A stretch of DNA of 64,000 bases from Actinomycetota bacterium (GTDB lineage Bacteria; Actinomycetota; Actinomycetes; Streptosporangiales; Streptosporangiaceae), in contig DAHVAR010000073.1 of assembly GCA_027314515.1 (NCBI GenBank), positions 1-64,000 of the forward strand. Direction: 5' to 3'. The first letter of the stretch is position 1, and each line of letters opens with the position of its first letter. Of the stretch, positions 14,280-21,980 are shown one piece after another. The notes under the pieces were generated by a model. That model had not been told where the DNA came from, ran no database searches, and was given only the letters and a program-made list of their open reading frames with translations. The translations under genes were made by a program, and so were the position numbers.

Positions 14280-14872
14280 CGCTCTCTCCGACCGTGGTTA
14301 CTCCGCCTGGCTGCTGTCTGGCGGGGTGCTGTCTGGCGGGGTACTGTACGGCTGCCACTCTAGGCCCGTAATTCGCACATGGGATGCGGTGGGATCGGCG
14401 CTCCACACTCGGTGTCCGCGACGCGGGGCGATGTTGAGCAGGTCGAGCAGGCGTAGTTGCAGGGTGTGGGGCTGGGGTAGTTCGGGGATTCCGTCGCTGG
14501 TGCCGACGCGCAGGCGCAGGGTGGCCAGGGCGGTGAAGATCAGGCTGGCGGTGGGCTTGGCCGGGCGCCGTCCGCGCTGGGCCGGCGTCAGCCATTTTCG
14601 CCAAGTACCACGATCATGCCAGACGCCGTCGCGGTGATGAAGCAGCATTCCGGTCCTGCCTGTCCTGGGCGATCCTCGCCTTCCGGTGACCGACGGCAAG
14701 CGGCGATCAGGGGACCGTGCCCGGTGACGGAAACCTGCGCCGAGCTATATGACTCGCCGGATGCGGTCTTTCGACTCTTGCCGCGGCGGGGCCCGGACTT
14801 CAGCGTCATAGGCAGGCTGACATGTACCGAATTCGGCGGTGCAGCCCGGTCGCACGGACCAAGGAGAACCCG
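14280..14872. other. 593-bp gap with a possible broken reading frame
   Basis: No intact gene is supported between the HAD hydrolase and the NlpC/P60 lipoprotein. On the minus strand, roughly 14298-14620 translates to a protein-like stretch (WRKWLTPAQRGRRPAKPTA, then LIFTALATLRLRVGT and LQLRLLDLLNIAPRRG) that reads like the C-terminus of a larger protein, possibly a mobile-element gene. I cannot name the family, and no start or inverted-repeat ends are visible. A 15-bp tandem duplication lies at 14312-14341. Confidence 0.4.
14312..14341. repeat. 15-bp perfect tandem duplication
   Basis: The unit TGCTGTCTGGCGGGG occurs twice without mismatch at 14312-14326 and 14327-14341, with a partial third copy. 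It lies between the HAD hydrolase start and the NlpC/P60 gene, outside a confident gene. Confidence 0.85.
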
Positions 14873-16066
14873 ATGCTCAGCATCCTGAGCGCCCAAGCAC
14901 GGCTGGCACCATCGGCCTCGGTTGGCTTGCCCCGGCTTTCCCGGACCTCGCTGAGTACGCTTGCCGTCGCGGTCGGCTCGGCTGCCGTTCTGGCCGCATG
15001 CGGTTCTGTCGCCGGGCCGCCAAGCCCGGCCTCGTCAGCTTCGGTGCCAGGCACAACGGCCACCAGCGGCTCGACTACCGTCGGTCCCGTCGCTGGCGGC
15101 AGCCCGACGGCAGCCGGCAACCCAGGGGCCGGCGCGGGCGCGCCTGCGCCCTGCGCGTCCGGCACGTGCTGGGTGGATGTGAGCGTCGCCACTGCGTGGG
15201 TGGAGCCGTGGTATTCGAGGACGGTCGACGGTCCTGCGCTGGGCAACCCTGCAGACCCCGGTGCCTGGCTCGCCAGCATGACCGTGACGCAGAAGCAGTG
15301 GCTGGTTGGCAAGCTGGAAACCCAGGCCCTCTACGGTGACCAGGTGATCGTGACCGGGCACTGGCAGAACTGGAGCCACGTCGTCATTCCCGGCCAGCCG
15401 ACCAACCGCGATTCCGGGGGTTATCCCGGCTGGATACCGACCAGTCAGCTCACCGGCACGGCACCGGCGTCCGCAAGTACCGCTGCCGTCGTCCGGTCAG
15501 CCACGGCATGGCTGTGGACGGGCTGGAACGCGACGACAGGTGTCACCGGCGGCAAGCTCATGCTGGCCTCGTACGACACCAGCCTGCCCGTGGTGCATGC
15601 CACCGCCGCCTATGTGGAGGTGGAGCTCATCGGCGGCCGCGACGTCGCGGTGCGCCGCAGCGACATCGTTCTGCACCCGGCCGGAAGTGACTGGGACGTC
15701 ACGTCGGCAATGGTGGTCGCCGAGGCTCGCAAGTTCCTCGGCCTGCCGTACTTGTGGGGTGGCACGTCCGGGTTCGGATTCGACTGCTCGGGGTTCACCT
15801 ATTCGGTGTTCCGGGCTTACGGAGTCACCCTGTCCCGCGACGCCGACCAGCAGGCGGTACACGGCACGCCGGTCGCCCGCAGCGCGTTGCAACCCGGCGA
15901 CCTGGTGTTTTTCCGCGACAGCAGCACCGGTCCCATCGGCCACGTGGGAATGTACCTCGGCGGCGGGAACATGATCGACGCGCCGCACACCGGCGCCGCG
16001 ACCCGCATCGAGCCAGTGTCCTCGTTCCCCTACTACGCCGGGGCCCGGCGGTACCTGTCCAGCTGA
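14873..16066 (+). CDS. Secreted NlpC/P60 (C40) peptidase lipoprotein
   Basis: This 397-residue protein is probably a cell-wall endopeptidase cutting peptide stems of peptidoglycan. The ATG at 14873 is chosen over an upstream in-frame ATG (14822) because AAGGAG lies 6 nt before it. A signal peptide ends in the lipobox LAAC with Cys43 as the lipidation site. A Ser/Thr/Ala/Gly-rich linker follows, then an SH3-like region (about residues 90-255: VDVSVATAWVEPW, GYPGWIPTSQLTG). The C-terminal NlpC/P60 domain has the catalytic Cys305 in FDCSGFTYSVF, His357 in IGHVGMYLG and His372 in APHTG. The layout resembles YkfC-like gamma-D-glutamyl-L-diamino-acid endopeptidases. A hairpin follows the stop. Confidence 0.9.
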   Translation: MLSILSAQARLAPSASVGLPRLSRTSLSTLAVAVGSAAVLAACGSVAGPPSPASSASVPGTTATSGSTTVGPVAGGSPTAAGNPGAGAGAPAPCASGTCWVDVSVATAWVEPWYSRTVDGPALGNPADPGAWLASMTVTQKQWLVGKLETQALYGDQVIVTGHWQNWSHVVIPGQPTNRDSGGYPGWIPTSQLTGTAPASASTAAVVRSATAWLWTGWNATTGVTGGKLMLASYDTSLPVVHATAAYVEVELIGGRDVAVRRSDIVLHPAGSDWDVTSAMVVAEARKFLGLPYLWGGTSGFGFDCSGFTYSVFRAYGVTLSRDADQQAVHGTPVARSALQPGDLVFFRDSSTGPIGHVGMYLGGGNMIDAPHTGAATRIEPVSSFPYYAGARRYLSS

Positions 16067-16100
16067 CACACCGGCACCGCAGCCGCAACAGACCGGTGTG
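16067..16100 (+). terminator. Hairpin after the NlpC/P60 gene
   Basis: Arms CACACCGG (16067-16074) and CCGGTGTG (16093-16100) pair perfectly across an 18-nt loop directly after the stop codon. The loop is long and there is no T-run, so this is a moderate candidate. Confidence 0.45.
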
Positions 16101-16574
16101 ACGATCGGATGCGGTCCGTGCTCTGGGCAAGGAGTCGCGCGCCAGGCCGGGTCCCGATCGTGGCGCAGGACATTGAGGCGTACCCGAACTCCGGCCGCGC
16201 GTGCCCGAACGGCCACCCAGGGGTCGGCGAGCGGCAAATCCTGTCGTGCTCGTTGTCAAAGACAGGCCCGCCGGCCCGCGATGCCGGCAGCCCATCAGCG
16301 GCTTCTCCGGGCCGCCTGCGGCAACAGGTCACTCCTTGAAGTCGACGCACCGCCAGCCGGCCAGTTCGCCGACGCGGACCTTCGTCTCCGCGTTCAGGCC
16401 GAGCGCATCTGCGCCGGGCGCGGTGCCGTGAGCTCGCACACCGGCCGGTCGATGACAACACCGGTGACCCTTGGCATACCTACAACGATCTCGGCATGAA
16501 GGGCCGGCGGTCCTCCGTTTAGCCTGTTCTCATGGCTGAAGGCGGTGCCGTGCTGTGCGGCTTCAGGCTGTCGT
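16101..16574. other. Gap with possible eroded coding sequence
   Basis: No intact gene is supported in this stretch between the NlpC/P60 gene and the deacetylase. On the minus strand around 16335-16500 two frames give protein-like pieces (VGMPRVTGVVIDRPVCELT, and further on ETKVRVGELAGWRCVDFKE ending in a stop), separated by a frame change. This may be the tail of a degraded gene. I do not recognise the family. Confidence 0.3.
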
Positions 16575-17483
16575 CTAGCCGGTCAGCGCGGCGAGCGTGA
16601 CGAACGAATAGCCTCGCGCCCGCAGCTCGGTGATGACCTGCGGAAGCGCATCGGCGTCGAACGTGGTGTGGTCGTCAGGATTAGATCCGACGTGCATGAG
16701 CACGATCTCTCCCGGCCGCAATCCGGCCAGGACTCTGGCCGCCACGACGGCGGCCGTGATGTGCCCGGCTGTTCCCTCCCAGCCCAGCGTGTCCACGGTC
16801 CAGCGCACCGGCACGTAGCCTGCCTGGTTGACGATCGCGATGGTGCGCGCGTCGGCGGCGCCGTAGGGGAAGCGGAACAGCCGCGCGGGGTTCTTACCCG
16901 TGACCGCGATGATCTGCCGTGCCGCGCCGGTGATCTGCTCGCGCACCGCCGCGTCGGTGAGCTGGGTCAGGTACGGATGGGAGATCGTATGGTTGCCGAT
17001 TCGCTCGCCAGCTGCGGCAATGGACCTGGCCGCGGCCGGGAAGTCGCGCACGAAGTTGCCGGTGAGGAAGAACGTCGCCGGGACGCCGTATCGCTGCAGC
17101 GTGGCCAGGATCGAGCTGACCGCGTCGGCGTTCGCTCCGGCATCGAAGGTCAGCGCGACTACGTGCCTGCTCGTCGGGATGTAGGTCCAGTCGGTCCCGG
17201 CGAGGCTGCCGGTCACCGGCGGTAGTCCCGATGCCGCCGGGCTCGGGCTCGCCGACCCCTTACTTGGGCTGCTTCTATGTGGAGCCGGACTCGTTCTATC
17301 TGGAGCCGGACTCGGACTCGACGAGGCCGGAGTGGCAGAACCGGCTGTCGGCGCCGCCGTGGCCGGCCCGGTGTGCACCGGGGATCTAGACGGCGTAGAG
17401 CCTGCCGTTGGCGTGCCGCCGCCGCATGCCGCCACCACCGCCAGCACGCAGACTGCGGCGGCAGCCCGTGCAATCCATCGCAT
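16575..17483 (-). CDS. Polysaccharide deacetylase (NodB-like) lipoprotein
   Basis: This 302-residue secreted protein probably removes acetyl groups from peptidoglycan or another surface polysaccharide. The ATG at 17483 gives a short signal peptide with a lipobox (VVAAC, Cys20); the open frame continues upstream without similarity. A Ser/Pro/Thr-rich linker (residues 24-88) leads to a NodB domain. Motif 1 is ALTFDAGANAD with Asp114, motif 2 is NHTISHP with metal-binding His165 and His169, motif 3 is RFPYGAAD, and the late motif is IVLMHVGSNPDDH. The second aspartate of the classic TFDDG is alanine here, a variant seen in part of the family. The gene is on the minus strand, facing the NlpC/P60 gene. 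Confidence 0.9.
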   Translation of the reverse strand: MRWIARAAAAVCVLAVVAACGGGTPTAGSTPSRSPVHTGPATAAPTAGSATPASSSPSPAPDRTSPAPHRSSPSKGSASPSPAASGLPPVTGSLAGTDWTYIPTSRHVVALTFDAGANADAVSSILATLQRYGVPATFFLTGNFVRDFPAAARSIAAAGERIGNHTISHPYLTQLTDAAVREQITGAARQIIAVTGKNPARLFRFPYGAADARTIAIVNQAGYVPVRWTVDTLGWEGTAGHITAAVVAARVLAGLRPGEIVLMHVGSNPDDHTTFDADALPQVITELRARGYSFVTLAALTG

Positions 17484-17628
17484 ATGTACAGGATCGCCGG
17501 AGCCCTCGGCTTGACAGCAGGCCGGTAGTCCGCAATCCGACGGCAATGGTCCCCGGATTGCCCGCCTGCGGACGGGCTGCTGGCCTTGGCGGCAACCTGT
17601 GCCTGCGGCCGAGTCGGGCGGCGGGCCT

Positions 17629-17801
17629 GGGCGGCTGATGACACGGCCGGTGCTGGCCGAGGGCAGCCTGGTTCGCGACCTGTACGGGGAACCGGTCGTG
17701 CAAGAACGACACCGGCACCGGTACGAGGTCAACAACTACTACCGGACAGAGCTGGAGAAGGCGGCCTGGTCTGCTCTGGTCTTTCGCCCGACGGCCGGCT
17801 G
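17629..17801 (+). pseudogene. pyrG (CTP synthase) C-terminal fragment
   Basis: The plus strand encodes the unmistakable C-terminal glutaminase segment of CTP synthase: [15 protein letters not shown], then [14 protein letters not shown] and TELEKA in one frame, and [13 protein letters not shown] in the next frame. A single missing base around 17761-17766 explains the frame change. The start of the gene, the synthetase domain and most of the amidotransferase domain are absent, and after GRL only doubtful remnants continue to about 17850. It lies between two minus-strand lipoprotein genes with no related gene nearby. It is therefore a decayed fragment, not an expressed enzyme; a functional pyrG must be elsewhere. 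Confidence 0.85.
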
Positions 17802-17876
17802 CACGTGCCTGGCAGGCAGCAAGCCACAGCTCGCGGGCCGGACCTCCGCATGACCGCTGTACCTGTGTCCGGTTGT

Positions 17877-19003
17877 TCAGCTGGTGAGGCTGCCAAGGCT
17901 CACCAGGACGGTGGACTCGGTGCCGTTGCGTGACAGGCGTGCCTGGACCCGGTCGGGTTTGTACGCGGCCAGCACCGACTGCAGCGCGGCGACCGAGGTG
18001 ATTGGCTGGCCGGCCAGGTCGGTGATGACGTCGCCCGCCATGATGCCGGCCTTGGCTGCTGGGCCGGTCGCGGCCACGCTGATGACCCCGATTCCAGCGG
18101 GCTGTCCGCTGGCATCGGCGACGGTCTGCGCGGTGACGCCCAGCGACGCCCGCCCGGAGTTAGTGACTTTGCCGGCAGTGATCAGCTGCCTTGCGATGCT
18201 GGTGATGGTATCGCTGGGGATCGCGAAGCCGATCCCGGCCGCTGCGCCGCCGAGCTGCGGGTCTGCCGCGGCGAGAGTCGGGATGCCGATCACCTGCCCG
18301 GCCAGGTTGACCAGCGCGCCGCCGCTGTTGCCGGGGTTGATCGCGGCGCTGGTCTGGATGGCGCTAATGAGAACTGCGGAACTGCCCTGGCCCTCGGCAA
18401 CGGTGCGCCCGGTCGCCGAGACGATGCCCTCGGTCACCGTGCCGGTCAGGCCGAGCGGGCTGCCCATGGCCAGCACAATCTCACCAACCCGCACCGACGC
18501 CGACCGGCAGAACGACGCGGGGTGCAGCGCGCTGCTCCCCGCTTGCACCTTGATCACCGCCAGGTCGTCGGGGGCGAACACGCCGATGACCCTGGCGGCC
18601 AGCGGGCTGCCGCCGCTGGCTAGGCCTACCTCCAGCGTCGTGGCCGTGCCGACCACGTGGGCGTTGGTGACAATGTCGCCCTCGGTGTCGTAGACCACCC
18701 CGGACCCCGATCCCTGGCTCGTGGAGATCTGCACGACCGAGGGGAGCACCCGGCTCACCACCTGCTCGTACTGCTGCTCCAGCGAGGAGGCGGCCTCGGA
18801 CGAGGTCACCGGAGGGGCAGAGCTTGCGGCCGGAGCGAACCCGCTTCCGCCGGTGCTGCTGCAGGCTACCGCGCTCAGGGCCAGCAGGATGATCCCGGCA
18901 CCGCCGAGCCGTCGGCCAGCTGTAAGCCTCCACGGCCTGGCACGTGGCGCCTGCTGTGCTTACTCATCCACGGCTCATCGCCGCCGGTTAGGTCGACGCG
19001 CAT
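17877..19003 (-). pseudogene. HtrA-like serine protease with N-terminal frameshift
   Basis: The frame from a GTG at 18809 encodes a complete S1C protease plus PDZ domain (310 residues). Counted from that codon, His51 is in TNAHVV, Asp82 in PDDLAVIKV and Ser162 in INPGNSGGALV, with a PDZ domain near residues 215-305. Upstream in the same frame there is a lipoprotein-like signal (GAGIILLALSAVAC) but no usable start codon before a TAA at 18960-18962. The best start, ATG at 19003 with AGGAGG at 19010-19015, is in another frame and reads MRVDLTGGDEPW then MSKHSRRHVPGR. A one-base deletion between about 18873 and 18959 would join them. Either the gene is a recent pseudogene, the base call is wrong, or the protease starts at 18809 and stays cytoplasmic. 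Confidence 0.75.
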
Positions 19004-19129
19004 TCCGGTCCTCCTGCACGCTAATGACACCGCTATGGGTATCGCGACTGCCAGAGTTCCGGGCAGGGCCATTGGGCCCGGCGCACGGCCGCAAGAAGCC
19101 TGGACATGGGAAAATGGCTTCATCCCCAA

Positions 19130-19689
19130 TCCTGTAGACCTCGACACCCTGCGGACCTCGCCCTCCCCAAGCTTGCGGCGAACGTGCTGTCGAGAAGGCG
19201 AGCCGCAGCGGGCCGGCGGCGAACGCGATCGACGTCAGCAGCACCAGGCCCTCGGGCACCATTGCCGACACCCCGCCGCCGACCCGCGCACGGCGTCGGC
19301 CAGTGGCCGGTGCTGCGGAAGAACTCGCTGCCGACCAGCAGCAGCCCTGCCGGGATCATCACCCAGGCCACCATCCGCAGGATCACGCTGGTGCCCTGCT
19401 GCAGTTCGGACCGGATCAGACTGAACCGCCGTGCCTGTGCCTGCAACCGGCTGGCGTACGACAGCCCGCCCACGGCGGCTACCCGTGCCCGGCCGCTGCC
19501 TGCGACGACAAAGCTGCCGGACAGCACCGTTTCCCAGGCCGTTTCGGCACCGGGTCAGCCTCTCCGGTGAGCGCCGCGCAGCACCCGGGCCCAGGGCCAT
19601 ATGGTGCGGTCCGGTCCCGGCGGTGGCGTGTTCACCTGCCCGGCCAGCACCCGCTCACGCACCTCCGCAGAGCTGAGTCCCCTGGTCAT
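19130..19689 (-). pseudogene. P-type cation ATPase remnant (CtpE-like)
   Basis: The minus strand holds disconnected pieces of a P-type ATPase. An intact-looking N-terminus starts at ATG 19689 (MTRGLSSAEVRERVLAGQVN, then TPPPGPDRTIW) and ends at a stop soon after. After a deletion of the first membrane helices and part of the actuator domain comes VLSGSFVVAGSGRARVAAVG, then SYASRLQAQARRFSLIRSEL and the third helix. Two further frame changes are needed to read LADAVRGSAAG and then SAMVPEGLVLLTSIAFAAG, the fourth helix. The DKTG phosphorylation site and everything after it are missing. The arrangement resembles the actinobacterial CtpE group. It cannot make a working pump. Confidence 0.8.
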
Positions 19690-19697
19690 GACGGTGC

Positions 19698-20027
19698 TCA
19701 CGTCGGTGTCACGCCGGACAGGCTGAGCGCGATCACCCCGGCGAGGATCAGCGCGATCGAGACCAGCTTGATCGCAGACACCGACTCCCCCAGTGCCCAC
19801 ATTCCGACCACGGCCGTGCCCGCGGCGCCAAGCCCGGTCCACACCGCGTACGCCGACCCCACCTCCAGCTTCTTCAGCGCCACGGTCAGCAGCCCGAAAC
19901 TGATCAGCGCACAGGCGGCGAAGCCCACCGTTGGCCACAGCCGACTGATCCCGTGGCTTTGCTTCAGCAGCACCGCGAAGCCGGTCTCGAACACTCCCGC
20001 CACGATCACCAGCAGCCACGCCACCAC
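19698..20027 (-). CDS. Small multidrug resistance (SMR) family exporter
   Basis: This 109-residue protein has four membrane helices. The first helix carries the essential glutamate in VIVAGVFETGFAVLLKQSHG. The segments KLEVGSAYAVWTGLGAAGT and LGESVSAIKLVSIALILAGV are typical of the family. The K-x-S-H-G sequence after helix 1 and the overall match are closer to the SugE/Gdx (guanidinium exporter) type than to EmrE, but this is inference. A GTG start at 20027 is chosen: AAGGGGG lies about 6 nt upstream and the length is normal. It is the only member here, although many SMR proteins come in pairs, and it is one of the few intact genes in this eroded strip. Confidence 0.85.
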   Translation of the reverse strand: MVAWLLVIVAGVFETGFAVLLKQSHGISRLWPTVGFAACALISFGLLTVALKKLEVGSAYAVWTGLGAAGTAVVGMWALGESVSAIKLVSIALILAGVIALSLSGVTPT

Positions 20028-20298
20028 CGTCACCCCCCTTGCGGCAGCGGCGAGCCCGGTCGCCAGCCGGAACTGCCAGCGAGCGCAGACGCCCGTGCCG
20101 AAGTCAGCCCTGCGGATCCGCCGCGATTCATCGCTCTGGTCACCTTTCTGCGAGTCCGAGCGCGGCCTCTGGCTGCCGGTCCGGGCGATCCGGCAGATTC
20201 GCGACCAACCCTGCCGGAGGCCGCCCGGCAAGATGCGCAGCGACTCCGGAAATCCCGGAGTCGCTGCGAGGTAGAAACCGAAAGCCAGGACCGGCGGG

Positions 20299-20523
20299 CT
20301 AGACGCCTGCGGGCGCTGCGTCGACGCGTGACGCAGGCGTGGTGCTGGCGCCGCTGGGCAGCAGCATAGCCGGGACCTGGACGCCGGGCCGCGCTAGGGC
20401 GGCGGCCTGCTCGCGGGCCAGGAAGGAGCCGAGTTCCTCGATCGTGGACATCAGCGGGGCCGGGAACACCACGGTGGTGTTCTTGTCCACGCCGATCTCG
20501 ACCAGGCTCTGCAGGTTCCGCAG
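20299..20523 (-). pseudogene. SPFH/band-7 (slipin-like) C-terminal fragment
   Basis: The minus strand encodes the end of an SPFH/band-7 membrane-scaffold protein: LRNLQSLVEIGVDKNTTVVF, then PAPLMSTIEELGSFLAREQA and a short Ala/Pro tail. The membrane anchor and the main SPFH domain are absent, and the fragment is joined directly to a truncated oxidoreductase upstream (20524-20938). The junction suggests a deletion that fused two neighbouring genes and inactivated both. Confidence 0.7.
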
Positions 20524-20938
20524 TCAAGGAGTCCCGCGGTCTCGTCCGGCATCAGCCGCGCACCCGTGGCCACGACGAGTGTCCCGGCTGGCTGGAGAAG
20601 GTATTCACCTTCTACAGCTTGCGCGAAGCTGCTGTCACGTCATAGCCGATCGAGGTGCCATCAGCCAGCAGCACGGTGTCGTTCTGGAGGTCGACGTGGT
20701 CGATCGCGCTGCAGTGAAACTCGATCCCGGCTCGCAATTGATGTTGCCTGGACCGGACCAGCGCTTCGGGTTTTGCCAGCCCGAACGGCACGAACAGCAG
20801 GCCAGGCTGATACACGTGCTTGTCATCGGCGTCGACCACCACGATCTCGGCCGCGCCGCGAGACAGCTGACGGCGCAACCGGTTCGCCAGCAAGGTCCCC
20901 CCAGTGCCGCCGCCGAGCACGACAATCCGCTTTCGCAC
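20524..20938 (-). pseudogene. Sulfide:quinone-reductase-like N-terminal fragment
   Basis: The minus strand starts with MRKRIVVLGGGTGGTLLANR, an FAD-binding Rossmann motif, and continues with VVVDADDKHVYQPGLLFVPF and GIEFHCSAIDHVDLQNDTVL, which is characteristic of sulfide:quinone oxidoreductase-type flavoproteins. After SIGYDV the frame is interrupted by about 50 extra bases containing two small hairpins. The expected continuation (TLVVATGARLMPDETAGLL) then follows in another frame. The rest of the enzyme, including its C-terminal quinone-binding half, is missing. It is non-functional as it stands. Confidence 0.75.
20596..20631. repeat. Two adjacent short hairpins inside the broken oxidoreductase
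   Basis: One stem has arms AGAAGGT and ACCTTCT (20596-20602, 20607-20613); the next has arms CAGCTT and AAGCTG (20615-20620, 20626-20631). They make up most of the extra sequence that separates SIGYDV from VVATGARL in the broken gene. They may mark a small inserted element. Confidence 0.5.
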
Positions 20939-21139
20939 AAGCTCCGTGTCGGTCTAAACCAGCCGCGTCTCTTAGAGCCGATGGTCCCGGCCGGCGGGGC
21001 TATCTGGCCTGCCACGCAGGCTGTCGCACGGTGTGACCTGGCGGGGCGGGAACGCCCAGCGTCACGGGATGCCGGTTATCTGCAGGCCGGTATCGGCCGG
21101 GAATGAAGCGACGGTCTTGCTCGTTAACGCAACCAAGAT

Positions 21140-21155
21140 ATACCCCATGGGGTAT
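21140..21155 (+). promoter_or_regulatory. CsoR/CstR-like 16-bp palindromic operator
   Basis: The sequence ATACCCCATGGGGTAT is a perfect 16-bp palindrome 15 bp upstream of the DUF2892 start codon. Operators of CsoR-family repressors, including the persulfide-sensing CstR, typically have this form (AT-flanked runs of C and G around the centre). The neighbouring sulfide:quinone-reductase fragment and DUF2892 gene favour a sulfur-stress regulator. No csoR-family gene is in the window. Confidence 0.65.
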
Positions 21156-21169
21156 TTTGGAGGTGCGTC

Positions 21170-21373
21170 ATGAGAATCGTCAGGATGATGAACTCGACCG
21201 CGGGGCGGAGCGCCCGTGCCCTTGCAGGCGCGGGGCTGATCGCCGCGGGCGCGGTGGTCGGCGGCGGCACCGGGCTATTCCTCGCGCTTGTGGGACTCGT
21301 GCCGCTGGCCGCGGGAGCGGCGGGCACGTGCCTGGCCGCGCCGCTGCTGCACGCGCCGCTGCGCGCCCGCTAA
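21170..21373 (+). CDS. DUF2892 (YgaP-like) small membrane protein
   Basis: This 67-residue protein begins with MRIVRMMNSTAGRSARALAG and consists mostly of two hydrophobic segments (about residues 19-34 and 38-57), ending in PLLHAPLRAR. This matches the DUF2892 / YgaP transmembrane domain family, which often accompanies rhodaneses, sulfide:quinone reductases and persulfide regulators. The GGAGG ribosome-binding site at 21159-21163 is 6 nt before the ATG, and a palindromic operator lies just upstream. It appears intact, unlike its neighbours. Its biochemical role is unknown. Confidence 0.8.
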   Translation: MRIVRMMNSTAGRSARALAGAGLIAAGAVVGGGTGLFLALVGLVPLAAGAAGTCLAAPLLHAPLRAR

Positions 21374-21469
21374 GGGCACCGGCGCTGACCAACACCCCAG
21401 CACACGAGAACCGGGCCCAGGCCGCGCCGTCTTGACGGCCTGGGTCCCGGTCCGGCCACCAGATCCCGG

Positions 21470-21874
21470 CCTGGTCCAGCGTCCTTGCCTCCATCGCCCA
21501 CCCCGACGACGCGACGTTCGGGCTCGGCGGGATCATCGCCAAAGTGACCGGCGGCGGCGCTGCAGTGCACATCCTGTGCTTCACCCACGGCGAGGCTTCC
21601 ACGCTGAACGAGACCGAGCAGATTTGCATGCCACCAGTGAGGCGGAGCTGCGGCAAGCCAGCACCGAGCCCGGGACAGCCAGCGTGACCCTCCTCGGCTA
21701 CCCCGACCGCCAGCTGCCCAACCAGCTCGACCCGTGCATTCGCGCCGCACCGCGCTCCTGCACGCCAGCCAGATTTCACCCACCGCCGCCTTGTGGCGGC
21801 GGCTCCAGCTGCTCGGCGACTGTGAACACCTGCGCTGGCTCCGCCATCCCGCGCAGCCGAGCGCCCGGCGGTAA
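21470..21874 (+). pseudogene. PIG-L (LmbE-like) deacetylase remnant
   Basis: The plus strand carries three frame-separated pieces of a PIG-L family zinc deacetylase. The first has the metal-binding IAHPDDATFGLGGIIA and the downstream CFTHGEASTLNETE. A frame change leads to EAELRQASTEPGTASVTLLG and YPDRQLPNQ. After an internal deletion that removes the later metal ligand region, the typical C-terminus appears (HASQISPTAALWRRLQLLG, EHLRWLRHP) and ends at the TAA at 21872-21874. No start codon precedes the first piece. In actinobacteria this family includes mycothiol-pathway and resistance enzymes; which one this was cannot be decided. Confidence 0.8.
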
Positions 21875-21980
21875 GAAGCAACCGGGTAGAACGACCCGGC
21901 ACAGCAAGATCAAAGGGCTCTTTGCGCACCGCCGGAGGGCACGCAAGCCGACTCACCTGGCCTCATCTGCGAATTACGGT

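Noticed and set aside
20028-20300. Possible guanidine riboswitch upstream of the SMR exporter
   Set aside because: The exporter resembles the Gdx type, so I looked for guanidine-I, -II and -III motifs. I could not find the conserved ACGR loops or the guanidine-I core, only partial chance matches.
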